This document shows positions 36,778-46,739 of a stretch of DNA of 64,000 nt, piece after piece. Every line of letters begins with the position of its first letter. The stretch's first letter is position 1. The translations under genes were made by a program, and so were the position numbers. This DNA is from Burkholderia pyrrocinia (GTDB lineage: Bacteria > Pseudomonadota > Gammaproteobacteria > Burkholderiales > Burkholderiaceae), in NCBI RefSeq assembly GCF_022809715.1, contig NZ_CP094461.1, positions 186,001 to 250,000 on the forward strand. The letters run 5' to 3'. The notes beneath the pieces are model-generated. The model saw nothing but the letters and a program-made list of their open reading frames with translations, was not told the DNA's origin and searched no databases.

Positions 36778-37866
36778 TTACGCGCGAACGGCCACCCGGT
36801 ACAGGGTCGTTTGACGATAGACGGCGCCCGGATGAAGGATGACGTCGTCGCGCAGGTCGGCCATGTTGACCTGGTCCGGAAAGCCGCCGGCTTCGACGCA
36901 CAGCGCGGCGTGTTGCGCGCAACGCGTACCGCCCCTCACGCGCAAGCCGTCCAGATGGTTGCCGGTATAAAGCTGGAGGCCGCGCTGATCGGTCGACACG
37001 ATCAATTCGCGGCCGCTTTCGGGATCGTAGATGCCGGCGACGGGCCTGACCGAGCGCGCGCCGTCGCGCAGCACGAAGCAGTGATCGAAACCGCGCGCCC
37101 TTGCAAGCTGCGCATGCGGCCAGTCGAGGCGCGCGCCGAGCGGCGCGCTATGCCGGAAATCGAAAGCGGTGCCGGTCACGTCGGCGGTGCCGGTCGGGAT
37201 CAGCGCGTCGTCGACTTCGAGGAACGCGTCGGCGTCGATGCTCAGCACGTGGCCGCGCACGTCGCTGCCCGCACGGCCGCTGAGGTTGAAATAGCTGTGA
37301 TTCGTGAGGTTGAGCGGCGTGGGCGCGTCGGTGACGCCGGTGTAGTCGATCGTCAGCGTGCCGTCGTCGTCGAGCGCGTAGCGAACCTGCACGCTCACGT
37401 TGCCCGGAAAACCCGCGTCGCCTTCCGGCGAATCGAGCCGCAGCGTCAGGCCGCCGCAGTCGTCGACGACTTCCCAGCGCTGGCGGTGAAAGCCGCTCGC
37501 GCCGCCATGCAGCAGATTGCCGTTCTCGTTGCGATCGAGCAGGTAGTCGACCCCGTCGAGGGTGAAGCGCGCGCCGGCGATCCGGTTCGCCCAGCGGCCG
37601 ACCGTCGCGCCGAGGTAGGCGCCCGATTCGACATACTCAGCGGGCGTGTCGTGCGCGAGCACGATATCGGCGAAGCGTCCGGTGCGGTCGGGTGCGAGCC
37701 ACGACACGACGGTCGCGCCGAGGTCGCTGACGACGACGCGCATGCCGTGCGTGTTGCGCAGCGTATAGCGCCGCACCGTGTCGCCGTCGGGCAGCGTGCC
37801 CCACGGCTCGGAAGGCACGCGTGCGACGCCGGGCGTCAGATGGGAGGAATCGGTATCGATGTGCAT
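36778..37866 (-). CDS. galM: Aldose 1-epimerase (galactose mutarotase)
   Basis: 362 aa, E. coli GalM is 346. Landmarks [36 protein letters not shown] (catalytic His) and [12 protein letters not shown] (catalytic Glu). It equilibrates the anomers of galactose and related aldoses such as xylose. It follows xylR by 27 bases on the same strand, so it is probably co-transcribed with the regulator. That places an anomer-converting enzyme under control of the xylose/sugar regulon on either side of it. Confidence 0.92.
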   Translation of the reverse strand: MHIDTDSSHLTPGVARVPSEPWGTLPDGDTVRRYTLRNTHGMRVVVSDLGATVVSWLAPDRTGRFADIVLAHDTPAEYVESGAYLGATVGRWANRIAGARFTLDGVDYLLDRNENGNLLHGGASGFHRQRWEVVDDCGGLTLRLDSPEGDAGFPGNVSVQVRYALDDDGTLTIDYTGVTDAPTPLNLTNHSYFNLSGRAGSDVRGHVLSIDADAFLEVDDALIPTGTADVTGTAFDFRHSAPLGARLDWPHAQLARARGFDHCFVLRDGARSVRPVAGIYDPESGRELIVSTDQRGLQLYTGNHLDGLRVRGGTRCAQHAALCVEAGGFPDQVNMADLRDDVILHPGAVYRQTTLYRVAVRA

Positions 37867-37893
37867 AGGATGATTCGATGTGAACGGCGGGCT

Positions 37894-39087
37894 TCAGTGC
37901 GCGGCGATCGCGCGTTCCTGGTATTCGCGCGGCGTGCAGCCCAGCTCGCGCCGGAACACCGCGTACATGTACTGGAGCGACGTAAACCCGCAGCGGATCG
38001 CGACCTCGGCGCTCGACGCCTGCCTGCCGGCGAGCAGCGCCTGCGCCGCTTCGAGCTTGTGGCGCAGGATTTCCTGGTGCACGGTGCGCTGCAGTTCGCG
38101 ACGGAAGTGCTCTTCGAGCAGCGAGCGCGACACGCCGACGTAGTCGGCGACCTGCTCGGTCTTGATGCCCTGGCACGCATACTGGCGAATGAAGTGACGG
38201 GCGCGCATCACGTGCGGGCTCGCGAGCGGCTGGTGGCGGGTCGATTCGAGCACGTTGATCCCGACGGGCGGCACGAGAATCCGCCGGTCCGGAAAACGTG
38301 CGCCGCGCAGCATCTGGTGCAGCAGGTGCGCGGCCGTGCGGCCCATTTCCTCGGTGCCCTGGATGACCGACGACAGCGGAATGCGCGTAAGCGTGCGCGT
38401 GAGCGGATCGTTGTCGATGCCGATGATCGCGACCTGTTCCGGCACCGCGAGGCCCGCGATCAGGCACGCCTGCAGCAGGTGCCGCGCGCGCGCGTCGGTC
38501 ACCGCGATCACGCCGACGGGCTTCGGCAGTGCGTGCAGCCAGCCGATCAGCTGCTCGATCGCGTGGTTCCAGCCCGACGCGCTCGTCGACAGCCCGCGGT
38601 AGATCGGCGCGTCGACGCCGTCCGCGCGCGCGAGGCCGTCGAACGCGAGCTCGCGCTGCTGCGCCCAGCGGTTCTGCTGCGCGACGGGCAGGCTGTACAT
38701 CGCGAAGTGCGGCAGCCCGGCGCCGATCAGGTGCGTGTATGCGAGCGACACGAGTTTTGCGTTGTCGGTCGCGATATACGGCACGCCGTCCGGATACTGC
38801 GCCGGATCTTCGTACGACGAACCGAGCGCGACGATCGGCAGCGGCGAGCCCGCGAGCGCGTCGGCGACGGCCGGATCGTCGAAATCCGCGATGATGCCGT
38901 CGCCGTCGAAGCGCTCGATGCCGGCGAGCCGGCAGCGGAAATCGTCCTCGAGGAACAGGTCCCATACCACGCGCGTCGAGCGCAGGTACTGGCCGATGCC
39001 GCTGATGATCTCGCGGTCGTAGACCTTGTTGGCGTTGAACAGCAGCGCGATGCGGTGCGGCGTTTGAGTGGAAGGGGCGCGGTTCAT
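37894..39087 (-). CDS. xylR: Xylose operon regulator XylR (LacI-like sensor + AraC HTH)
   Basis: 397 aa (E. coli XylR 392). N-terminal two thirds is a periplasmic-binding-like sugar sensor ([48 protein letters not shown]). The last 100 residues hold two AraC-type HTH motifs ([40 protein letters not shown]). The start at 39087 was chosen by alignment with [17 protein letters not shown]; its ribosome site is modest. Divergent from xylA with 273 bases between, which contain a repeated CGCAATT element. Expected to activate xylAB-xylFGH on binding D-xylose. Confidence 0.93.
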   Translation of the reverse strand: MNRAPSTQTPHRIALLFNANKVYDREIISGIGQYLRSTRVVWDLFLEDDFRCRLAGIERFDGDGIIADFDDPAVADALAGSPLPIVALGSSYEDPAQYPDGVPYIATDNAKLVSLAYTHLIGAGLPHFAMYSLPVAQQNRWAQQRELAFDGLARADGVDAPIYRGLSTSASGWNHAIEQLIGWLHALPKPVGVIAVTDARARHLLQACLIAGLAVPEQVAIIGIDNDPLTRTLTRIPLSSVIQGTEEMGRTAAHLLHQMLRGARFPDRRILVPPVGINVLESTRHQPLASPHVMRARHFIRQYACQGIKTEQVADYVGVSRSLLEEHFRRELQRTVHQEILRHKLEAAQALLAGRQASSAEVAIRCGFTSLQYMYAVFRRELGCTPREYQERAIAAH

Positions 39088-39243
39088 CTCGGTCTCGAAG
39101 CGCGCGCCGTCCGGGGCGTCGCGCCGTTGTCTCCGGGCGCGCGGGCAACGCCGCGCGGCTGTCTGATCTGTCTGGTGTCCGGCGATTGTAGGACGGAACG
39201 CGTGCCGTGCGCAGCGCGCTGGCAAGAAACGTTAAGCGTGCTG

Positions 39244-39258
39244 CGCAATTTCGCAATT
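39244..39258. promoter_or_regulatory. Candidate XylR operator
   Basis: Two direct copies of CGCAATT (39244-39250 and 39252-39258) one base apart, about 100 bases upstream of xylA in the xylR-xylA divergent region. XylR of E. coli binds direct repeats; the exact sequence differs, so this is tentative. Confidence 0.35.
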
Positions 39259-39360
39259 GCGGGCGACGGGGCGCGCGGGCACGATCCAGCCAGATCGAAT
39301 TCGGCCAGCATGCCAACGCGATGCACGCCGCACTGCAACAAGAAACCGGACGGAGACGCC

Positions 39361-40683
39361 ATGTCGTATTTCGAACATATTCCCGCGATTAGCTACGAAG
39401 GTCCGCAGTCGGACAACCCGCTTGCATACCGGTATTACGACCGCACGAAGGTGGTGCTCGGCAAGACGCTCGAGGAGCACCTGCGGATCGCGGTGTGCTA
39501 CTGGCACACGTTCGTGTGGCCGGGCCACGACATCTTCGGCCAGGGCGCGTTCCAGCGGCCCTGGCAGCAGCCGGGCGACCCGCTCGAGCGGGCGCGCCAG
39601 AAGGCGGATGCGGCGTTCGAGTTCTTCACGAAGCTCGGCACGCCGTTTTATACGTTTCACGACACCGACGTATCGCCGGAAGGTGACAGCCTGCACGCGT
39701 ACGTCGAGAACTTCGCGCGGATGACCGACTACCTGGCCGAGCGCCAGCAGGCGACGGGCGTCCGGCTGCTGTGGGGCACCGCGAACCTGTTCTCGCATCC
39801 GCGCTTCGCGGCGGGCGCGGCGACCAACCCGAACCCCGACGTGTTCGCGTGGGCGGCCACTCAGGTGCGCCATGCGCTCGACGCGACGCATCGGCTCGGC
39901 GGCGAGAACTACGTGCTGTGGGGCGGCCGCGAAGGGTACGAGACGCTGCTCAATACCGATCTCGTGCGCGAGCGCGAGCAGTTCGCCCGCTTCCTGTCGA
40001 TGGTCGTCGAGCACAAGCACCGGATCGGCTTCAAAGGGGCGCTGCTGATCGAGCCCAAGCCGCAGGAGCCGACGAAGCACCAGTACGACTACGACGTCGC
40101 GACGGTGCACGGTTTCCTCACGCAATACGGATTGCAGAACGAAATCCGCGTGAACATCGAGGCGAACCATGCGACGCTCGCCGGCCACTCGTTCCATCAC
40201 GAGATCGCGAACGCGTTCGCGCTCGGCGTGTTCGGCAGCGTCGACGCGAATCGCGGCGATGCGCAGAACGGCTGGGACACCGACCAGTTCCCGAACAGCG
40301 TGGAAGAACTGACGCTCGCGTTCTACGAGATCCTGCGCCACGGCGGCTTTACCACCGGCGGCATGAACTTCGACGCGAAGGTGCGGCGCCAGAGCGTCGA
40401 TCCGGAAGACCTGTTCTACGGCCATGTCGGCGCGATCGACGTGCTCGCGCTCGCGCTCGAGCGCGCGGCCGTGCTGGTCGGCAACGACCGGCTCGACTCG
40501 CTGCGCCGCCAGCGCTACGCGCAGTGGGACAGCGCATTCGGCCGCGAGATCCTGTCGGGCGGCTACACGCTGGAGTCGCTCGCCGCCGACGCGCTCGCGC
40601 GCGGCGTGAACCCGCGGCATGCGAGCGGCGCGCAGGAACGGCTCGAGAACATCGTGAACCAGGCGATCTACGGGCTGCGCTGA
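39361..40683 (+). CDS. xylA: Xylose isomerase
   Basis: 440 aa, same as E. coli XylA. Metal- and substrate-site segments are intact: [12 protein letters not shown] (catalytic His, metal Asp), [18 protein letters not shown] (metal Glu and Lys), [18 protein letters not shown] and [18 protein letters not shown]. Converts D-xylose to D-xylulose. ATG preceded by GGAG. First gene of xylABFGH, five-gene run in one direction. Confidence 0.95.
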   Translation: MSYFEHIPAISYEGPQSDNPLAYRYYDRTKVVLGKTLEEHLRIAVCYWHTFVWPGHDIFGQGAFQRPWQQPGDPLERARQKADAAFEFFTKLGTPFYTFHDTDVSPEGDSLHAYVENFARMTDYLAERQQATGVRLLWGTANLFSHPRFAAGAATNPNPDVFAWAATQVRHALDATHRLGGENYVLWGGREGYETLLNTDLVREREQFARFLSMVVEHKHRIGFKGALLIEPKPQEPTKHQYDYDVATVHGFLTQYGLQNEIRVNIEANHATLAGHSFHHEIANAFALGVFGSVDANRGDAQNGWDTDQFPNSVEELTLAFYEILRHGGFTTGGMNFDAKVRRQSVDPEDLFYGHVGAIDVLALALERAAVLVGNDRLDSLRRQRYAQWDSAFGREILSGGYTLESLAADALARGVNPRHASGAQERLENIVNQAIYGLR

Positions 40684-40687
40684 CGCC

Positions 40688-42178
40688 ATGTACATCGGAC
40701 TCGATCTTGGCACGTCGGGCGTGAAGGCCGTGCTGCTCGACCGCGACGGTGCGGTGCGAGCCAGCGCGAGCCGGCCGCTGTCGGTGAGCCGGCCGCGGCC
40801 GCGCTGGTCCGAACAGGCGCCGCTCGACTGGTGGGACGCGGCATGCGGCGCGCTGGCGGCGCTCGTCGCCGACGCGCGTGCGGCCGGCATCGACCCGCAC
40901 GACATCGGCGCGCTCGGCCTGACCGGGCAGATGCACGGTGCGACGCTGCTCGATGCGCACGGCGACGTGCTGCGCCCCGCGATCCTGTGGAACGACGGCC
41001 GCGCCGATGCCGAGTGCGCGGAACTCGAGCGGCTGGCGCCCACGCTGCGCGCCGTCGCCGGCAACCTCGCGATGCCCGGCTTCACCGCGCCGAAGCTGCT
41101 GTGGGTGCGCCGTCACGAGCCGGACGTGTTCGCGCGGATCGCGCACGTGCTGTTGCCGAAGGATTATCTGCGCTACCGGCTGACCGGCGTGTTCGCGACC
41201 GATCCGTCGGATGCCGCCGGCACGCTGTGGCTCGATGTCGCGAAGCGCGACTACGACGACACGCTGCTCGCCGCGTGCGGGCTGTCGCGCGAACAGATGC
41301 CCGCGGTGTTCGAGGGCAACCGCATCACCGGCACGCTGCTGCCGGCCGTCGCGCGCACGCTGGGGCTGCGCGAGATCCCGGTCGTCGCGGGCGGCGGCGA
41401 CAACGCGGCCGGCGCGGTGGGCGTCGGCATCGTGCGGCCCGGCGATGCGCTGCTGTCGCTCGGCACGTCGGGCGTTTATTTCGCGGTGTCGGACGGTTTC
41501 CGCGCGAATCCCGAATCGGCGGTCCACAGCTTCTGTCATGCATTGCCGCATACCTGGCACCTGATGTCGGTGATGCTGAATGCGGCCGGCTGCATCGATT
41601 TCACCGCGCAGCTGGCCGGCTACGACGGTGTTGCCGCGCTGCTCGCCGACGCCGAGGCGAACGCGCGCCGTGACCGCCCGTGGTTCCTGCCTTATCTGAG
41701 CGGCGAGCGCACGCCGCACAACGACGTGAATGCGAAGGGCGTGTTCTACGGGTTGACACCCGACACGCAGCGCGCGGATCTCGCGAACGCGACGCTCGAG
41801 GGTGTCGGCTTCGCGCTGCTCGACGGGATCGACGCGCTGCATGCGGCCGGGCTCGCGCCCGACGGCATCACGGTGATCGGCGGCGGCTCGCGCAGCGCGT
41901 ACTGGACGCAGATGCTCGCCGACCTGAGCGGCCGCGCGCTGACGTTGCGCGCGGGCGGCGAAGTCGGCCCGGCGCTCGGCGCCGCGCGGCTCGCGCATCT
42001 CGCGCTCGAACCGGATGCGCCGCTCGACGCGGTGTGCCCGCAGCCGCCGGTGGTGGCCGTGCGCGAGCCCGACATGGCGCGCCACGCGTGGTATCGCGAC
42101 GCGCGGCGGCCGACGTTTCGCGCGCTGTATCGCGCACTCGAACCGGTGTTTTCGGCAGGCGCGGGTCATACCGCATAA
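40688..42178 (+). CDS. xylB: Xylulokinase
   Basis: 496 aa. FGGY sugar kinase: phosphate-1 motif YIGLDLGTSGVKAVLLDRDG (3-22), substrate loop LTGQMHGATLL, catalytic Asp in VVAGGGDNAAGAVGVG, adenosine motif VIGGGSRSAYWTQMLAD. Phosphorylates D-xylulose to xylulose 5-phosphate. Four bases after the xylA stop. A 7-bp stem (42206-42212 with 42224-42230) lies in the 90-base gap before xylF. Confidence 0.94.
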   Translation: MYIGLDLGTSGVKAVLLDRDGAVRASASRPLSVSRPRPRWSEQAPLDWWDAACGALAALVADARAAGIDPHDIGALGLTGQMHGATLLDAHGDVLRPAILWNDGRADAECAELERLAPTLRAVAGNLAMPGFTAPKLLWVRRHEPDVFARIAHVLLPKDYLRYRLTGVFATDPSDAAGTLWLDVAKRDYDDTLLAACGLSREQMPAVFEGNRITGTLLPAVARTLGLREIPVVAGGGDNAAGAVGVGIVRPGDALLSLGTSGVYFAVSDGFRANPESAVHSFCHALPHTWHLMSVMLNAAGCIDFTAQLAGYDGVAALLADAEANARRDRPWFLPYLSGERTPHNDVNAKGVFYGLTPDTQRADLANATLEGVGFALLDGIDALHAAGLAPDGITVIGGGSRSAYWTQMLADLSGRALTLRAGGEVGPALGAARLAHLALEPDAPLDAVCPQPPVVAVREPDMARHAWYRDARRPTFRALYRALEPVFSAGAGHTA

Positions 42179-42205
42179 CGCCGTGCCGTGTGGTGGCCAG
42201 ACAAA

Positions 42206-42230
42206 GGGCGGCGCGTTTCGGCGGCCGCCC
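42206..42230 (+). repeat. Hairpin between xylB and xylF
   Basis: GGGCGGC (42206-42212), 11-base loop, GCCGCCC (42224-42230). In the middle of the operon it may attenuate read-through or shield the xylF message 5' end. Confidence 0.4.
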
Positions 42231-42268
42231 GGCGTTCGTGGGGTTGTCCAATAAAGAGGAGTGGAGAC

Positions 42269-43297
42269 ATGAAATCCGTAACGCGTCGTACCGTATTGAG
42301 TGCGCTGGCAGGCGCCGCCACGTTGGCGGCTCTCACGCTTGGCGCGCCGCTCGCGCATGCGAGCAAGGACAAGCCGGAAATCGGCTTCTGCATCGACGAC
42401 CTGCGCGTCGAGCGCTGGTCGCGCGACCGCGACTATTTCGTGGCCGCCGCCACGCAGCTCGGCGCGAAAGTGTCCGTGCAGTCGGCGGACGCGAGCGAGG
42501 CGCGGCAGATCTCGCAGATCGAGAACCTGATCTCGCGCGGCGTGGACGTGATCGTGATCGTGCCGTTCAATTCGAAGACGCTCGGCAACGTCGTCGCCGA
42601 AGCGCGCAAGGCGGGCATCAAGGTGGTGTCGTACGACCGGCTGATTCTCGACGCCGACGTCGATGCCTACATCTCGTTCGACAACCAGAAGGTGGGCGAG
42701 CTGCAGGCGCAGGGTGTCTACGACGCGAAGCCGAAGGGCAACTATTTCCTGCTCGGCGGCGCGCCGACCGACAACAACGCGAAGATGCTGCGCGAAGGAC
42801 AGCTGAAGGTGCTGAAGCCGGCGATCGACCGCGGCGACATCAAGGTCGTCGGCCAGCAGTGGGTGCCGGAGTGGAGCGCGTCGACCGCGCTGCGGATCGT
42901 CGAGGATGCGCTGACCGCGAACAACAACAAGATCGATGCGATCGTCGCATCGAACGACGGCACCGCGGGCGGCGCGATCCAGGCGCTCGCCGCGCAGCAT
43001 CTGGCCGGCAAGGTGCCGGTGTCCGGGCAGGATGCGGACCTCGCGGCGGTCAAGCGCGTGATCGCCGGCACGCAGACGATGACCGTCTACAAGCCGCTGA
43101 AGCTGATCGCGAGCGAAGCGGCGAAGCTCGCGGTGGATCTCGCGAAGGGCACGAAACCCGCGTTCAACGCGCAATACGACAACGGGAAGAAGAAGGTCGA
43201 CACGGTGCTGCTGCAGCCGACGCTGTTGACCAAGCGCAACGTCGACATCGTCGTGAAGGACGGCTTCTATACCCAGGCGCAGCTGGCGAGCCAGTAA
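42269..43297 (+). CDS. xylF: Xylose ABC importer, solute-binding protein XylF
   Basis: 342 aa (E. coli 330). Signal peptide MKSVTRRTVLSALAGAATLA to about AHA-S (residue 31). Ligand-site segments of XylF are present: CIDDLRVERWSRDRD, NSKTLGNVV, YDRLILDADVDAYISFDN, GAPTDNNA and GQDADLAAVKRV. Periplasmic D-xylose binding. GAGGAGTGGAGAC upstream gives a strong ribosome site. An 11-bp hairpin follows at 43305-43337. Confidence 0.94.
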   Translation: MKSVTRRTVLSALAGAATLAALTLGAPLAHASKDKPEIGFCIDDLRVERWSRDRDYFVAAATQLGAKVSVQSADASEARQISQIENLISRGVDVIVIVPFNSKTLGNVVAEARKAGIKVVSYDRLILDADVDAYISFDNQKVGELQAQGVYDAKPKGNYFLLGGAPTDNNAKMLREGQLKVLKPAIDRGDIKVVGQQWVPEWSASTALRIVEDALTANNNKIDAIVASNDGTAGGAIQALAAQHLAGKVPVSGQDADLAAVKRVIAGTQTMTVYKPLKLIASEAAKLAVDLAKGTKPAFNAQYDNGKKKVDTVLLQPTLLTKRNVDIVVKDGFYTQAQLASQ

Positions 43298-43304
43298 CGG
43301 CGCG

Positions 43305-43337
43305 GCGCGCGGACGGCCCACCGGTACGTCCGCGCGC
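43305..43337 (+). repeat. Hairpin between xylF and xylG
   Basis: GCGCGCGGACG (43305-43315), 11-base loop, CGTCCGCGCGC (43327-43337): perfect 11-bp stem starting 7 bases after the xylF stop. Likely sets a higher xylF than xylGH level by protecting the upstream 3' end. Confidence 0.55.
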
Positions 43338-43357
43338 ATACTGCGAGGCATGAGCGA

Positions 43358-44917
43358 ATGACCGAACCCTTGCTGACGATGCGCGGCATCGTCAAGGATT
43401 TCGACGGCGTGAAGGCGCTCGACGGCATCGACCTGACGGTGCGGCCGGGCGAGTGCGTGGGGCTGTGCGGCGAGAACGGCGCGGGCAAATCGACCTTGAT
43501 GAAGGTGCTGTCGGGTGTTTATCCGCACGGCACGTGGGACGGCGAGATCCGCTGGGAAGGCGCGCCGCTCGTCGCGTCCGGCGTGCGCGACACCGAGCGC
43601 GCGGGCATCGTGATCATCCACCAGGAACTGATGCTCGTGCCCGAACTGTCGGTGGCCGAGAACATCTTCCTCGGCAACGAGATCACGCTGCCGGGCGGCC
43701 GCATGCACTACGCGGCGATGGTCCAGCGTGCCGAGGAGCTGCTGCACGAGCTGCGGATCGACTCGATCAACGTCGCGCAGCCGGTGATGAACTACGGCGG
43801 CGGCCACCAGCAGCTGATCGAGATCGCGAAGGCGCTGAACAAGCGCGCGAAGCTGCTGATCCTCGACGAGCCTTCGTCGTCGCTGAGCGCTTCCGAAACG
43901 CGCATCCTGCTCGACATCGTGCGCGACCTGAAGCGCCGCGGTGTCGCGTGCGTGTATATCTCGCACAAGCTCGACGAGGTCGAGGCCGTGTGCGACACGG
44001 TGTCCGTGATCCGCGACGGCCGCCATGTCGCGACCGAGCCGATGCGCACGCTGACGACCGACCGGATCATTTCGATGATGGTCGGCCGCGAGATCCGCGA
44101 CCTGTATCCGCGCGAGCCGCACGAGATCGGCGACGTCGTGCTGGAAGCACGCCACGTGACCTGCCGCGACGTGACGAACACGCGCCGCAAGCGGGTCGAC
44201 GACGTGTCGTTCTGCGTGCGGCGCGGCGAGATCCTCGGCGTCGCCGGGCTGGTCGGCGCGGGCCGCACCGAGCTGATGCAGGCGATCTTCGGCGCGTATC
44301 CGGGCGCGTGCACGGCGACCGTGCTGATGAACGGCCGGCCGCTCACGATCCGCTCGCCTGCCGACGCGATCCGCGCCGGCATCGCGATGGTGCCCGAGGA
44401 TCGCAAGCGCCACGGCATCGTGCCGCAGCTCGGCGTCGGCCACAACATCACGCTGGCGGTGCTGCGGCGCTTCGCGGCGCGCGGGCGGATCGACGCGGCC
44501 GCCGAGCTGGACGCGATCCGCACCGAGATGCAGCGGCTGTCGGTGCGCGCCGCGCACCCGTTCCTGCCGATCTCGAGCCTGTCCGGCGGCAACCAGCAGA
44601 AGGCCGTGCTCGCCAAGATGCTGCTGGCCGAGCCGCAGGTGCTGATTCTCGACGAGCCGACGCGCGGCGTCGACGTGGGCGCGAAGGCCGAGATCTACCG
44701 GCTCGTGTTCGCGCTCGCGAAGCGCGGCGTCGCGTTGATCGTCGTGTCGTCGGAAATGCCGGAGGTGCTCGGGCTCGCCGACCGCGTGCTGGTGATCGGC
44801 GAAGGCGAGCTGCGCGGCGATTTCGTCAACGACGGCCTCACGCAGGAACAGATCCTCGGCGCCGCGCTGAAGCCCGCGCGGCGTCCGACCGAACCCACCG
44901 TATCGAGTGCGACATGA
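43358..44917 (+). CDS. xylG: Xylose ABC importer, ATPase XylG
   Basis: 519 aa (E. coli 513), duplicated ABC ATPase. Walker [10 protein letters not shown] (about 39-47), Q-loop [15 protein letters not shown], Walker [13 protein letters not shown] in half one; [21 protein letters not shown] and [13 protein letters not shown] in half two. Start codon overlaps nothing; the 3' end overlaps xylH by ATGA. Energises D-xylose import. Confidence 0.94.
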   Translation: MTEPLLTMRGIVKDFDGVKALDGIDLTVRPGECVGLCGENGAGKSTLMKVLSGVYPHGTWDGEIRWEGAPLVASGVRDTERAGIVIIHQELMLVPELSVAENIFLGNEITLPGGRMHYAAMVQRAEELLHELRIDSINVAQPVMNYGGGHQQLIEIAKALNKRAKLLILDEPSSSLSASETRILLDIVRDLKRRGVACVYISHKLDEVEAVCDTVSVIRDGRHVATEPMRTLTTDRIISMMVGREIRDLYPREPHEIGDVVLEARHVTCRDVTNTRRKRVDDVSFCVRRGEILGVAGLVGAGRTELMQAIFGAYPGACTATVLMNGRPLTIRSPADAIRAGIAMVPEDRKRHGIVPQLGVGHNITLAVLRRFAARGRIDAAAELDAIRTEMQRLSVRAAHPFLPISSLSGGNQQKAVLAKMLLAEPQVLILDEPTRGVDVGAKAEIYRLVFALAKRGVALIVVSSEMPEVLGLADRVLVIGEGELRGDFVNDGLTQEQILGAALKPARRPTEPTVSSAT

Positions 44918-46128
44918 ATTCCGAACTTTCTTCCTCTACTCCGGCGGCACCGGACGCCGACGCGCGCGGCCGTTCGACCGGCCGTCCAACCGGCCGTCCG
45001 CTTCGCCAGGTCTTCGTGCGCTACAAGATCCTCGCGCTGCTGTTCGCGGTCGTCGCGATCTGGGCGTTTTTCTCGGTGCTGACCGACGGCGCGTTCGTCA
45101 CGCCGCGCAACGTGTCGAACCTGCTGCGGCAGATGTCGATCACCGGCATGCTCGCGTGCGGGATGGTGTTCGTGATCATCGCGGGCGAGATCGACCTGTC
45201 GGTCGGTTCGCTGCTCGGGCTGCTCGGCGGCGTCGCGGCGATCCTCGACGTGAACCGCCACTGGCCGGTCGCCGCGACGGTGCCGGCCGTGCTCGCGCTC
45301 GGCGTGCTGATCGGGCTCTTCAACGGCTGGTGGTCGACCTACCGGCGCGTGCCGTCGTTCATCGTCGGGCTGGGCGGGATGCTCGCGTTTCGCGGGATCC
45401 TGCTCGGCGTGACGGGCGGCTCGACGGTCGCGCCGGTGTCGGACGGCATCGTGTTCCTCGGGCAGGGCTATCTGCCGCGCGTGGCGGGGGACGGCCTCGC
45501 GCTGCTGCTGTTCGCGCTCGTCGTGCTGCTGGTCGTGCAGCAGCGCGGCACGCGGCGCCGCTACCGGCTCGCGGTCGCGCCGCTGTGGCAGGACGTCGTG
45601 AAGATCGCGGGTGCGGGCGCGGTGCTGCTCGCGTTCGTCGCGACGCTCGATCGCTACGGCGGCATTCCGGTGCCGGTGCTGCTGCTGCTCGCGCTGCTCG
45701 GCATCTTCTCGTGGATCGCGACGCAGACCGTGTTCGGCCGGCGCATCTACGCGGTCGGCTCGAATCTCGAGGCGACGCGGCTGTCGGGCGTCGATACCGA
45801 TCGCGTGAAGCTCGCGATCTTCGCGCTGATGGGGCTGATGTGCGCGTTCGCCGGCATCGTGAACACCGCGCGGCTCGCGGCCGGCTCGCCGTCCGCGGGC
45901 TCGATGGGCGAACTCGACGCGATCGCCGCGTGCTTCATCGGCGGCACGTCGATGCGCGGCGGGTCGGGCACCGTCTACGGCGCGCTGATCGGCGCGCTCG
46001 TGATGGCGAGCCTCGACAACGGCATGTCGATGCTGGACGTCGACGCGTACTGGCAGATGATCGTCAAGGGCGCGGTGCTGGTGCTGGCGGTGTGGATCGA
46101 CGTGGTGTCGCGCTCGAACCGGCGCTGA
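44914..46128 (+). CDS. xylH: Xylose ABC importer, permease XylH
   Basis: 404 aa (E. coli 393). A polar N-terminus with repeated [11 protein letters not shown], then about 11-12 hydrophobic segments. CUT2 motifs [25 protein letters not shown] and [20 protein letters not shown]. The glutamate in AGEIDLS is the XylH-type variant (other permeases have GGIDLS). Inner-membrane channel; start overlaps the xylG stop. Confidence 0.94.
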   Translation: MNSELSSSTPAAPDADARGRSTGRPTGRPLRQVFVRYKILALLFAVVAIWAFFSVLTDGAFVTPRNVSNLLRQMSITGMLACGMVFVIIAGEIDLSVGSLLGLLGGVAAILDVNRHWPVAATVPAVLALGVLIGLFNGWWSTYRRVPSFIVGLGGMLAFRGILLGVTGGSTVAPVSDGIVFLGQGYLPRVAGDGLALLLFALVVLLVVQQRGTRRRYRLAVAPLWQDVVKIAGAGAVLLAFVATLDRYGGIPVPVLLLLALLGIFSWIATQTVFGRRIYAVGSNLEATRLSGVDTDRVKLAIFALMGLMCAFAGIVNTARLAAGSPSAGSMGELDAIAACFIGGTSMRGGSGTVYGALIGALVMASLDNGMSMLDVDAYWQMIVKGAVLVLAVWIDVVSRSNRR

Positions 46129-46163
46129 CGCGGCACCCGGCCGCCGGTCAACGAGAGGACGAC

Positions 46164-46493
46164 ATGAAACGGAACCCGGTTCCCATGCCCGGTGTCTCCG
46201 CGCTGGCGGCTGCGCCGCTCGCGAAGCCGGACGTCGAACACGACCACGCGCCGGTGCTCGGCCTGGGTGATCCGCGCGACCGCCGCGTCATCGCGGATGC
46301 GCTGCGCGCGCTGCTGCGCGAGCGCTCCGAAGCGCTCGCGTTCGCGATGCGCATCGCGGACGAGCGCAACCAGCCGAGGCCCGATCCGAACGATTTCGCG
46401 CTGACCGACATCATTCGGCTGGCGCGTGTCGTCGAGCGCGCGGAGCGATGCGGCGACGCCACGCGCGAGGTCGCGCCTGTCGCGGCGCGCTGA
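46164..46493 (+). CDS. Protein of unknown function at the end of the xyl operon
   Basis: 109 aa, MKRNPVPMPGVSALAAAPLA. No signal peptide, no membrane segment; a basic/acidic helical region RDRRVIADALRALLRERSEAL and FALTDIIRLARVVERAERC. The GAGAGG ribosome site and 35-base spacing to xylH suggest it is the last gene of the operon. Not recognised. Confidence 0.6.
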   Translation: MKRNPVPMPGVSALAAAPLAKPDVEHDHAPVLGLGDPRDRRVIADALRALLRERSEALAFAMRIADERNQPRPDPNDFALTDIIRLARVVERAERCGDATREVAPVAAR

Positions 46494-46508
46494 CAAACCC
46501 CGCAAACG

Positions 46509-46709
46509 GTGATCGACGCGATACTCATCGGCGTCGACCTGGGCCCGAACCTGTCCGTCACCGGATCGCTCGCGACGATTCTGTGGCTCGCGGCGATCCG
46601 GCGCGAAGGGCAGCGGGTCGGCTTCGGCGAGTTTCTCGCGGTCGGCGCATGCGTGATGTTGCCGGCGTTGCTGCTCGCGCTGGCCGCGCGGCTCGCGCTC
46701 GGCGCCTGA
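46509..46709 (+). pseudogene. C-terminal remnant of an ArsB-type arsenite permease
   Basis: 66 codons from a GTG: MIDAILIGVDLGPNLSVTG, then SLATILWLAAIRREGQRVG and a final helix. LIGVDLGPNLSVTGSLATILWL is the highly conserved penultimate helix region of ArsB/ArsAB-type permeases (about 430 aa complete). Upstream of 46509 the frame has a stop at 46491-46493 and no more homology, so over 80 percent of the gene is missing. No ars genes are nearby. Confidence 0.75.
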
Positions 46710-46739
46710 CGCGCGACCCTCGCCAGGCGACCGATTCGA

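Noticed and set aside
36769..39360. Long N-terminal extension of the xylA frame
   Set aside because: It is antisense to galM and xylR; XylA starts at 39361 with normal length.
40349..44557. 1402-codon minus-strand open frame across xylB-xylG
   Set aside because: Low-complexity shadow of the xyl genes; those carry all expected catalytic motifs.
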